From positions 62,001 through 126,000 of the forward strand of contig JAKSIB010000002.1 in assembly GCA_024399065.1 (NCBI GenBank): a stretch of DNA of 64,000 nt, read 5' to 3'. Position 1 is the first letter of the stretch; the number at the start of each line of letters is the position of its first letter. The position numbers were made by a program, and so were the translations under genes. The notes below the pieces were generated by a model. It was given only the letters and a program-made list of their open reading frames with translations, did no database searches and was not told where the DNA came from. Below, one piece after another: positions 35,342-43,044 of this stretch. The DNA comes from Fibrobacter sp. Lineage in GTDB: Bacteria; Fibrobacterota; Fibrobacteria; Fibrobacterales; Fibrobacteraceae.

Positions 35342-36382
35342 TTTCAACACTCCCTCGATCAGCTGGTGATAGACTTCAGGGTATTCAATGTCGTCTATCG
35401 TTGTTACGCGCTTTCCAGCGTCCTTACTTGACGCACCACAGTGGAACATTTTCTCGTCATCCAGCCCATAATCCAGCACGATGTAACGATCGTGAAATAT
35501 ACCGCCTGCAGGCCTCCGCTCAATATCCACATCAGGCCTAGCAGCCTTAAAGTCGTCAATCATCGTTTGAGTTAAAGCGCAGCCATTCCGCTGGTCGCTA
35601 AAAATCGTCACATTCACATTCTGAGCAACACCTCGCAATAAATCCAGTGTTTTTACGCCAACAAAATCATCAAACAAGAAAATCGACTTCTGAGCCATGC
35701 CATAAATCTGCGTGTAAGCGACATCAGCCTCTAGTTTTTGCCCATTCAGAATCAAGTGGTGCTTGTAAGTAGATGGGTCGTGGAAAAACTCCATGACCTT
35801 GCCCAAGGATTCCTGAGTTTTCAGAGACTCCACCTCCAAACGAGCCACATCCGTGCGAACTTCGGCAATTTCTTTCGCGTTTTGGGCCATAAGAGTTGCT
35901 ATTTGAACACAATTAGAACAACCGAGTAACTGCTGGTTCTCTGAGGCTATGTAGTCCTTCATGTCTTTGAAAAGACGGATTATTGCTTTACTTTGCAGCG
36001 TTGCAAGACCACCTCTAAGAACCGTCATGAGCATGTAAATACCCTGCTCGGTAAAGACAAAAGGAAGTTTTCTTGTTCCGCCCCGTCCAGTTTTTGATGT
36101 CAAATTTTTTGACATCAAACGTTTGAATTCATCATCCGTAAGTTGGAATCTAAAATCATCGTCAAATTTGTCGATGTTTAATTTCACCTGCTGATTAAAA
36201 GCTCTCGTCTCATACCCGTAAATTTCCGCCAGATCGGCGTCAAGCATCACCTTTACACCGCGAATGGTATAAACCTTGTTCTTCAGGAGATTTTCATCAA
36301 TAAGGACTATTTCTTTCGTTTTCTCGGCAACATTGGCCGGAACAGCACTACTCCCCGCAACAGGGGCTTCTTTCTTCTTCAT
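35333..36382 (-). CDS. ORF6N - PLD-like protein C
   Basis: 349 residues from ATG 36382. N-terminal extension MKKKEAPVAGSSAVPAN..., ORF6N domain (KVYTIRGVKVMLDADLAEIYGYETRAFNQQVKL, FRFQLTDDEF), variable site RLMSKNLTSKTG encoded by a perfect palindrome, RKLPFVFTEQGIYMLM, a coiled segment and the shared PLD-like domain. Only the last few residues (LKLR) differ from B, where the direct repeat begins. Expressed from leader L3. A DNA-targeting role is inferred from the domains. Confidence 0.85.
   Translation of the reverse strand: MKKKEAPVAGSSAVPANVAEKTKEIVLIDENLLKNKVYTIRGVKVMLDADLAEIYGYETRAFNQQVKLNIDKFDDDFRFQLTDDEFKRLMSKNLTSKTGRGGTRKLPFVFTEQGIYMLMTVLRGGLATLQSKAIIRLFKDMKDYIASENQQLLGCSNCVQIATLMAQNAKEIAEVRTDVARLEVESLKTQESLGKVMEFFHDPSTYKHHLILNGQKLEADVAYTQIYGMAQKSIFLFDDFVGVKTLDLLRGVAQNVNVTIFSDQRNGCALTQTMIDDFKAARPDVDIERRPAGGIFHDRYIVLDYGLDDEKMFHCGASSKDAGKRVTTIDDIEYPEVYHQLIEGVLKLR
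36094..36120. repeat. Coding palindrome of ORF6N gene C
   Basis: TTTGATGTCAAA-AAA-TTTGACATCAAA, 12-bp arms, encoding L-M-S-K-N-L-T-S-K. P4 of the array shares its TTGATGTC half. Confidence 0.8.
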
Positions 36383-36475
36383 AACATATCCTTTCCGTTT
36401 TACAGGCGTGAACAAAAACGGATTTACTTCGGTTAGACTGCACAAATATACACCAGTTTTACGGGTTTGACAAGA
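36383..36475 (-). promoter_or_regulatory. Conserved leader/promoter module L3
   Basis: Third copy of the TTGTCA - TATATTTG - CCGTTTTTGTTCACGCC - AAAACGG - AAAGGA module, here in front of ORF6N gene C. Confidence 0.75.
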
Positions 36476-36569
36476 CACTTACAATAAATTTTTTCACTCT
36501 TCCGCAAATCCCCATTCCCGCCTCCCCCGACCAGACTTGGGCTCCATATTTTTTACTACATTCCCGAAC

Positions 36570-37871
36570 ATGGCTACCGCAATTGAATTCGAGAACATCA
36601 GCAAACAGTACCGCCTGGGCTTGGTAAGCACAGGCACCCTGAGCCACGACCTCAATCGATTCTGGCAGACCAAGATCTTGCGCCGCGAGGACCCCTACCT
36701 CAAAGTGGGCGAAACCAACGACCGCGCAAGCAAAGGTTCCAGCGACTACGTGTGGGCCCTGAAGGACATCAACTTCAAGGTGGAACAGGGCGACGTCGTG
36801 GGCATCATCGGCCGCAACGGCGCAGGCAAAAGCACGCTCCTCAAGCTGCTCTCCCGCGTGACCGCCCCCACCACGGGCATCATCCGCGCCAAGGGCCGCA
36901 TCGCAAGCCTGCTGGAAGTGGGCACCGGCTTCCACCCCGAAATGACCGGCCGCGAGAACATCTACATGAACGGTGCCATCATGGGCATGACCCGCGCCGA
37001 AATCTCCCGCAAGCTAGACGAGATCGTAGACTTCAGCGGCTGCGAACGCTACCTCGACACCCCCGTCAAGCGCTACTCCAGCGGCATGACCGTCCGCCTG
37101 GGCTTCGCCATCGCCGCCCACCTGGAACCCGAAATCCTCGTAGTGGACGAAGTGCTTGCCGTAGGCGACGCCGAATTCCAGAAGAAAGCCATCGGCAAGA
37201 TGCAGGACGTAAGCAAAGGCGAAGGCCGGACCGTACTGTTTGTAAGCCATAATATGGGTGCCGTCAGGAATTTGTGCAAGACGGGGATTGTGCTGAACCA
37301 AGGACAAGTTGCATTCAGCGGAAGTGCGGAAGAAGCAATTGGGTTTTATACAAGTAACAATATTACCGATTTCTCGCAACACAAGAGAATAGACAATTCA
37401 ATGCGAGAAAAAGGACATACTGGCGAAATAACCATTGAGGAAGCTTGTTTACTCAACAATGCTAGAGAAATCGGAACAGACGAACCGATTGAAATAGAAT
37501 TAACCCTTCAAAAGCATTTCGGCAATGCAACCAAGTGCAAGTACTCCGTAAATATTTTTGACGATTCCGATACAAGAATTCTTGGTTACGTAACAAACGA
37601 TGTTTCCATCCCTCAACACACAAACACATTCAAGGTTCATTTAACTCTAACAAACCATTCTCTAACACAAAGAAAGTACAAAATAAGCCTGAATGTAGGA
37701 TACAAAGACTTTGGAGCAAATGTTCAAAATTTTGATGTCATCAATCGTGGAGTGCTAACTTTTGAAATTAAATATATTCAGAAAAAAAACAATATAGAAT
37801 ACTCCTGCTGGGACAGAAATTGGGGAGCAATCCTCCATCAAGGTCAGAATATAAAAGCTGAGATAATATAA
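36570..37871 (+). CDS. Polysaccharide ABC exporter ATPase (Wzt-like), mosaic
   Basis: A 433-residue protein from ATG 36570. The ATPase domain covers residues about 1-240: Walker A GIIGRNGAGKSTLL, signature YSSGMTVRLGFA, Walker B ILVVDEVLAVGD and switch His in FVSHNMG. Residues about 270-433 form a Wzt-C-type beta sandwich expected to bind the glycan to be exported. Base composition changes abruptly near 37260: the ATPase half is GC-rich like the core genome, the C-terminal half AT-rich like the capsule genes after it. Partner of the permease at 29988-30848. Confidence 0.9.
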   Translation: MATAIEFENISKQYRLGLVSTGTLSHDLNRFWQTKILRREDPYLKVGETNDRASKGSSDYVWALKDINFKVEQGDVVGIIGRNGAGKSTLLKLLSRVTAPTTGIIRAKGRIASLLEVGTGFHPEMTGRENIYMNGAIMGMTRAEISRKLDEIVDFSGCERYLDTPVKRYSSGMTVRLGFAIAAHLEPEILVVDEVLAVGDAEFQKKAIGKMQDVSKGEGRTVLFVSHNMGAVRNLCKTGIVLNQGQVAFSGSAEEAIGFYTSNNITDFSQHKRIDNSMREKGHTGEITIEEACLLNNAREIGTDEPIEIELTLQKHFGNATKCKYSVNIFDDSDTRILGYVTNDVSIPQHTNTFKVHLTLTNHSLTQRKYKISLNVGYKDFGANVQNFDVINRGVLTFEIKYIQKKNNIEYSCWDRNWGAILHQGQNIKAEII

Positions 37872-39040
37872 TGTCGTTGAGAGAATATCTAAGAAGCAAC
37901 CGCTTTATAGCGTTTCTTTACTGGCTACCCGTTCATATTCTTATTCTGTTTTCAAAAATTCTTCCCCTGCAAAATAAAATAGTTTTTTCAAATTTCTCTG
38001 GAAAAGGCTTTGCAGATGACCCAAAATACATATTATTACAAATTGCTAGGCAAAACCCAAAGATAAAATTGGTTTGGCTACTAAATGACATTAACCAACA
38101 TCTACCACCAACGGTAAAAAAAGTAAAATACGGGACTCCGTGGGCCACCTACCATTACACAACTGCAAAAATATGGATAGATAACGTAAAGAACAATCCA
38201 AAGCCCACTAAAAGAAAAAAACAGTTCTATCTACAAACATGGCACGGTTCATTCGCGAATAAAACGGTCGAAAAAGATGCCGAGCCGTATTTGGACAAAA
38301 ACTACATTGAAGTTTCTCAAAAAGACAGCCAAATTATTGACTTAATGTATTCAAACAATGATTTTAAAATCAATTTATTTAAAAACTCTTTTTGGTATAA
38401 TGGTCCAGTCATCAAATCGGACTCTCCTCAATTAGCTACTCTACTCAATCCTCCACCACGTTTAAAAACAAATATTTGTTCGTCGTACCAAATTGACGAC
38501 AACAAAAAAATTCTTCTTTATGCTCCAACTTTTCGAAAAAACTTTAATGTAGACATATATAAATGGGACTTTAAAGCGGTATTAAATACTCTTGAAAAAA
38601 AATTTGGCGAGCAATTCGTACTGTTTTTTCGGTTACATCCAAACATTTCAAATCTTGTAAATTGCGGTATTTTTAACCAAAACATCATTAATGTAACATC
38701 ATACCCGGACATGGACGAACTTATGGCCATTTCGGACATCATGATTACAGACTTTTCTGGAGTCGCATACGATATGGCTCTAGCAAAAAAGCCCGTATTC
38801 TTATTTGCTAAAGATTACGAAGATTACATAAAAAATGATCGTCCTCAATATTTCGAACAAAAAGATTTACCGTTTTCCTTTGCAAAAACAGAAGATGAAT
38901 TAAAAGAACACATTCTGAACTTTCAAGAAAGCGCATACCAAGAAAAGACTTTGGACTTTTTCAATAAAATTGGCATGCAAGAATCTGGCAATGGAGCTGA
39001 AAATATTGCAAACATTGTTTTGGAGCAAATCACCAAATGA
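37871..39040 (+). CDS. CDP-glycerol glycerophosphotransferase family protein
   Basis: A 389-residue TagB/TagF-like enzyme. LQTWHGSFANKTVEKD (conserved TWHG with the catalytic His), ILLYAPTFRKNF, FFRLHPN near residue 255 and SDIMITDFSGVAYDMALAKKPVFLF are the family motifs. It transfers glycerol phosphate from CDP-glycerol to a sugar acceptor, i.e. it makes glycerol-phosphate-decorated or poly(glycerophosphate) polymers. Overlaps the ATPase stop by 1 base and tagD by 4. Strongly AT-rich. Confidence 0.85.
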   Translation: MSLREYLRSNRFIAFLYWLPVHILILFSKILPLQNKIVFSNFSGKGFADDPKYILLQIARQNPKIKLVWLLNDINQHLPPTVKKVKYGTPWATYHYTTAKIWIDNVKNNPKPTKRKKQFYLQTWHGSFANKTVEKDAEPYLDKNYIEVSQKDSQIIDLMYSNNDFKINLFKNSFWYNGPVIKSDSPQLATLLNPPPRLKTNICSSYQIDDNKKILLYAPTFRKNFNVDIYKWDFKAVLNTLEKKFGEQFVLFFRLHPNISNLVNCGIFNQNIINVTSYPDMDELMAISDIMITDFSGVAYDMALAKKPVFLFAKDYEDYIKNDRPQYFEQKDLPFSFAKTEDELKEHILNFQESAYQEKTLDFFNKIGMQESGNGAENIANIVLEQITK

Positions 39041-39441
39041 AAAAAGTTTTTACAGTTGGAGTTTTTGATATTCTTCATATTGGTCATTTCTACCTATTCA
39101 AAAAAGCCCGTGAACTAGGCGATTTTCTCACAGTTGCAGTACAGGAATCTGAATTCATCAAGGAACATAAACCTAATGCGCAAATGGTTTATTCCACCGA
39201 TGAACGGATATTTATGGTACAATCAATCCGATTTGTCAATGAGGTTGTTTCATACAGCAATGTAGACGACATCATTGACAAAATTGATTTTGATGTTTTC
39301 GCAATAGGCCCTGATCAAAATCACGAAGGATTTCAAAAGGCCATAAGTTGGTGCAAAGAAAACAACAAACAAGTTGTATTATTACCTCGGACAGAAGGGA
39401 TTTCGTCCAGTGCATTACGAAACTATCTTAAAGACAAGTAA
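39037..39441 (+). CDS. tagD: Glycerol-3-phosphate cytidylyltransferase
   Basis: A 134-residue nucleotidyltransferase with HIGH at residues 15-18, the ribose/phosphate-binding RTEGISSSALR at the end, and GVFDILHIGHFYL typical of TagD-type enzymes. It makes CDP-glycerol for the glycerophosphotransferase encoded just upstream (4-nt overlap). A related choline/ethanolamine specificity cannot be excluded from sequence alone, but the gene pairing supports glycerol. Confidence 0.85.
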   Translation: MKKVFTVGVFDILHIGHFYLFKKARELGDFLTVAVQESEFIKEHKPNAQMVYSTDERIFMVQSIRFVNEVVSYSNVDDIIDKIDFDVFAIGPDQNHEGFQKAISWCKENNKQVVLLPRTEGISSSALRNYLKDK

Positions 39442-40246
39442 AATCATTGGCGTTCTCGCAACGATAATTTTATTGGTCATACTGAATTTATTTTTATCTC
39501 CAGTAGATAAAAACAAATATTCACACATACCTGAACGGGACCTTCCTCAAAAAAAGTATGTTGGTCACGCAAGATTCCTAAGCGATTCACTAAAAAACAA
39601 TTCAATCGCACTATATGATTATCTTGTAAAAAAAGGCATAAAAGTCATAGAAACAGACATAATCTTTTCTAAAGACAATGTTCCAATACTATCACACGAC
39701 AATGAGCTTTTCCCAAACTTCAAAATCAAAGAAAATATAGCTTGCGACAGAAATGGTAAACTTTTGGATACATGGGGGGGGGGGGTGGCAACATTATTCG
39801 ATTTAATTGATTTTGCCAAAGAGAACGATATTTTTCTCCAATTAGATCTTGAAAAAAACATCCTTTCAAACGAACAAATTCATATACTCTACAAATCAAT
39901 AGAAAATGCAAAAATGCTAAATCAAGTGATTTGGGAAATCAACGACGAAAACTTTGAAAATTTTTCGGCATTAAGCAAAGAACTCATTTATCAATTTGAC
40001 AACGCGTGGAATTACAACAGGCTACACAACCTAAAACGCCACCAAAAAAAGGCAAAAGCAATTTACCTATCACAATATTTTCAGCAACTTCCTCCAGATA
40101 CTTCTTTTAAAGACTTTTTCAAGCAAGCTCACACCAACGGATTTCTAGTCAAAGTATGCTGCATCAGCGATTCCAATGCTGCAAGTAAATTGTGGGATGA
40201 TGGAGTTGACCTGATAGTAATCGATAAATTGATTAAAGGACCTTGA
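39410..40246 (+). CDS. Glycerophosphodiester phosphodiesterase-like protein with a G12 tract
   Basis: About 278 residues if GTG 39410 (after AGAAGGGA) is used; no ATG precedes the first hydrophobic segment (KIIGVLATIILLVILNLFL). GDPD features: VGHARF in place of the usual AHRG, KVIETDIIFSKDNVPILSHDNEL (metal ligands E-x-D and catalytic HD), ATLFDLIDFAKEND, IFLQLDLEK. It overlaps tagD by 32 nt and probably trims or recycles glycerophosphate units. A run of 12 G at 39774-39785 encodes W-G-G-G-V; a one-base change would frameshift the gene. In this sequence the frame is open. Confidence 0.75.
   Translation: MHYETILKTSKIIGVLATIILLVILNLFLSPVDKNKYSHIPERDLPQKKYVGHARFLSDSLKNNSIALYDYLVKKGIKVIETDIIFSKDNVPILSHDNELFPNFKIKENIACDRNGKLLDTWGGGVATLFDLIDFAKENDIFLQLDLEKNILSNEQIHILYKSIENAKMLNQVIWEINDENFENFSALSKELIYQFDNAWNYNRLHNLKRHQKKAKAIYLSQYFQQLPPDTSFKDFFKQAHTNGFLVKVCCISDSNAASKLWDDGVDLIVIDKLIKGP
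39774..39785 (+). repeat. Homopolymeric G12 tract inside the GDPD-like gene
   Basis: Twelve consecutive G (seven at the end of one line of sequence, five at the start of the next), preceded by CAT and followed by TGGCA. The length and in-gene location are typical of slipped-strand contingency loci. Confidence 0.9.
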
Positions 40247-40270
40247 GAACATTCCTCCATCAATTTTCAG

Positions 40271-40552
40271 TTAGTCATCAGACGATTCTTTCAAACAACC
40301 AACACAATCTTCAGGCGTCGAATCAAGAACATCCTTTATTGCACCCATAAGTTCCTTTCTGTCACACAAAAGCTCGCCTTTTGAAATTTGTGAATTTCCT
40401 AATTTGCAAGCATCTTGTAATTTACCTTCATCAATAACGTACTCGTATCCGTGAACATCACATGTTTTACAAGCATTCACCCGTTTAAGGATTCCCATAG
40501 CAATTCTACGTAAATTTTCTTGATCCTCAAGCATGTGTTTTGCAAAACCCAT
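40271..40552 (-). CDS. Small cysteine-rich protein
   Basis: A 93-residue protein from ATG 40552 with GAGGAGG at ideal distance. Six cysteines: C-K-T-C near 28-31, single Cys near 49 and 62, and C-V-G-C near 83-86. The pattern suggests one metal site or redox pairs. Acidic and helical otherwise (MLEDQENLRRIAMGILKRV). No family recognised. It is a lone minus-strand gene within the plus-strand capsule locus. Confidence 0.6.
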   Translation of the reverse strand: MGFAKHMLEDQENLRRIAMGILKRVNACKTCDVHGYEYVIDEGKLQDACKLGNSQISKGELLCDRKELMGAIKDVLDSTPEDCVGCLKESSDD

Positions 40553-40592
40553 CTTAAACCTCCTCTTTGAAAAAAAATCAGTATCTCTCCTA

Positions 40593-40635
40593 CAATCTAT
40601 AATAAACAAAAAGCTACGTCAAGTCGCCCCCCCCC
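40593..40635 (-). promoter_or_regulatory. Promoter of the Cys-rich gene with an adjoining C9 tract
   Basis: Minus strand TTGACG (40617-40622), 17-nt spacer, TAGATTG (40593-40599). A run of nine C on the + strand (40627-40635) lies 4 bp upstream of the -35 element and is followed by an ACACAC run. Confidence 0.6.
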
Positions 40636-40736
40636 ACACACAAAACGCTCAAAAAAAATGGACGCTAAAGGCATTTTTGTCTGTAACAAACCAACATCAT
40701 TGCCTCTCCCCAAAACAATAATCTATATTGTTTACT

Positions 40737-42095
40737 ATGACACCCAGCGAACTCCAAAAGATTATTGAATGCGGCGAAACCAGTAAAGTCCAATTCAAAC
40801 AAGAATTCACTAGTCAAAAGCAAATCGCATCAGAAATGATCGCCTTTGCCAATTCAAAAGGTGGAATAATCATCTTCGGAGTAAAAGATAAGACAGGAAT
40901 AGTCACTGGATTATCAGCAAAAAAAGTTCAGCAAGCCTCCATCGATTTAGGTAATGCAGCTACTAAACAAGTTAGACCTGCAATATATCTAACAACTGAA
41001 GTCGTCGAAGTTAAAAAAAAGTCCTACGTTCTTGTAGCCCACATCAATGAGGGCGTGAATAAGCCCTACAAGGACCTTAACGGGACAATGTGGGTAAAAC
41101 AAGCTGCAGACAAACGCAAGCTAACCGAGAACTGCGAGATACTATCTCTTTTCCAAGATTCCCAAATGTACAAACCCGAAACTGCAGCCGTTCCGGGAAC
41201 ATCCATCAAGGACTTCGAAACCACCCACATCAATGATTTTTTTCAAAAAGTCTACGGAAATGACAAAGAGGATTTCGGCAAGCCTCATAAAAGTATCTTA
41301 ACAAGCCTCTGCGCAATGAGAGAGTCCGGGGAGGCAACCCAGGCCGGACTATTATTTTTTGGACGCAACCCGCAAAAATATCTAAAGACCTTTAAAATAA
41401 AAGCTGTTGCCTTTTACGGAAATGACATTGGCGATACCGAATATCAGGACAGCAGAGACATCGAAGGAACAATCCCCTTCATGTACAAAGAAGCCCTTGC
41501 ATTTTTAAAGGCGAATTTAAAGCACAAACAAAAAGGACAGAGCTTCAACTCCACCGGCATCCTTGAAATTTCAGAAATTGCTCTAGAAGAAATTTTGCAA
41601 AATGCGCTGGTGCACATTGATCTACTACAACCATCCTCGATAAAAATATTAGTCTTCAAGAATCGTGTAGAAATCATCAACCCTGGTTCTCTTTACAACG
41701 GGCTTACCATTGATGCGATAAAAATGGGCGTTTCTAGCGCTCGTAACCCCACCATAGCCAATCTCTGCTCTAAGGTCCTTGTTTACAGAGGACTCGGTTC
41801 TGGCATTATACGAGCAACCAAAGAGTGTTCCAATATTGATTTTGTCAACGAGCCCGATGCATCGCAATTTAAAGTTATCATTTGGCGGACCGACGATAAA
41901 CCGACGATAAATGATATCGAGAGCATGATCATCGATTTTCTAAAGCAAAACGGGACTTCAACATCAAAAGACATTGCGCGCCACATCGGAAAGAAAATCA
42001 CACAAACAAAGACCTACCTGCAGCGTCTAAAAGAAGCTGGATTTATCAGCTTCATGGGTGAAAACAAAAACAGAACCTACTCTCTAAAGCGATAA
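40737..42095 (+). CDS. AlbA_2/Schlafen-type ATP-binding protein
   Basis: A 452-residue protein. AlbA_2 domain at the N-terminus (ESSKVQFKQEF-like start ETSKVQFKQEF, EMIAFANSKGGIIIFGVKD), HATPase_c_4 region (ILQNALVHIDLLQPSSIKILVFKNRVEIINPGSL, VYRGLGSGI) near 285-370, and a C-terminal winged helix (IDFLKQNGTSTSKDIARHIGKK). Usually annotated as a putative transcriptional regulator; it also occurs in defence islands. ATG 40737 is chosen. It ends 1 nt before the next glycosyltransferase, so co-transcription is likely. Confidence 0.8.
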   Translation: MTPSELQKIIECGETSKVQFKQEFTSQKQIASEMIAFANSKGGIIIFGVKDKTGIVTGLSAKKVQQASIDLGNAATKQVRPAIYLTTEVVEVKKKSYVLVAHINEGVNKPYKDLNGTMWVKQAADKRKLTENCEILSLFQDSQMYKPETAAVPGTSIKDFETTHINDFFQKVYGNDKEDFGKPHKSILTSLCAMRESGEATQAGLLFFGRNPQKYLKTFKIKAVAFYGNDIGDTEYQDSRDIEGTIPFMYKEALAFLKANLKHKQKGQSFNSTGILEISEIALEEILQNALVHIDLLQPSSIKILVFKNRVEIINPGSLYNGLTIDAIKMGVSSARNPTIANLCSKVLVYRGLGSGIIRATKECSNIDFVNEPDASQFKVIIWRTDDKPTINDIESMIIDFLKQNGTSTSKDIARHIGKKITQTKTYLQRLKEAGFISFMGENKNRTYSLKR

Positions 42096-42096
42096 A

Positions 42097-43044
42097 ATGG
42101 ATAATCCCCTAATTTCCGTCATTGTTCCGATTTACAAGGTTGAGCCATATCTTAGACAATGCTTAGATAGCATTGTCAACCAGACATATACAAACCTGGA
42201 AATCATTCTTGTTGACGACGGAAGCCCTGATGGTTGTCCAGCAATTTGCGATGAGTACGCAGTAAATGACAACCGCATTATTGTGATTCACAAAGAGAAT
42301 GGTGGGTTATCGGACGCAAGGAATGCCGGGTTGGACATTTGCAAAGGGGAATACATTTCTTTTGTGGATAGCGATGATTCCATAGAAAATATTTATTTTG
42401 AGACATTAATAAAAACTGCCCTAGAACTCAATTCAGACCTAGTCATAGGCAACAATAATACATCAACGGATAAAAATAGCCCATTAAAAATCGTTTCTTT
42501 TTTTGATTCTTTAACAGAAGAATTTGGGCCAAACCGGCTTGCATTTATCGCTTCATGGGGAAAACTATACCATCACAGTTTATTCAATGAGATAAGATTT
42601 CCTTTAGGAAAAACTCACGAAGATACCTTCACAACATATTTGCTAAATTACAAGGCAAAGAAAATCGTTTTCATCAACAAGACTTTATACCATTACATTA
42701 GAAGAACAGACAGTATTACGGGAAAGGGACCAACCCTAGATCTTTTAGATGCATGTGAGCAAAGATTTCTTTTCATTCAAAAATTAGGGGATAATCGAAT
42801 CACGCACTTAATGTTCATCCAATTATGTTGGCAATGTCTAGATTTTTATACAACCTATAAAAATATGGACAATAAAAAAGCTATCGCCGCATTCAAAAAA
42901 TATAGACAAGTTCTTAAATACCGAGAATTAGATTTAAAACTTTCTATCATCCTTAAACTGTTCTTATTGATTACAGCAATCCATCCCTACATATATTATC
43001 TTTACAAAAAGTACAGCCCTTTAAAAACATCAATTAAATTATGA
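42097..43044 (+). CDS. GT2 family glycosyltransferase
   Basis: A 315-residue GT-A enzyme. ISVIVPIYKVEPYLRQCLDSIVNQTY, VDDGSPDG, KENGGLSDARNAGLD and FVDSDDS (DxD-type metal site near residue 90) are present. The C-terminus has a hydrophobic segment (LFLLITAIHPYIYYLY). It adds one sugar of the capsule/O-polysaccharide; the donor is unknown. Overlaps the next gene by 4 nt. Confidence 0.88.
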   Translation: MDNPLISVIVPIYKVEPYLRQCLDSIVNQTYTNLEIILVDDGSPDGCPAICDEYAVNDNRIIVIHKENGGLSDARNAGLDICKGEYISFVDSDDSIENIYFETLIKTALELNSDLVIGNNNTSTDKNSPLKIVSFFDSLTEEFGPNRLAFIASWGKLYHHSLFNEIRFPLGKTHEDTFTTYLLNYKAKKIVFINKTLYHYIRRTDSITGKGPTLDLLDACEQRFLFIQKLGDNRITHLMFIQLCWQCLDFYTTYKNMDNKKAIAAFKKYRQVLKYRELDLKLSIILKLFLLITAIHPYIYYLYKKYSPLKTSIKL

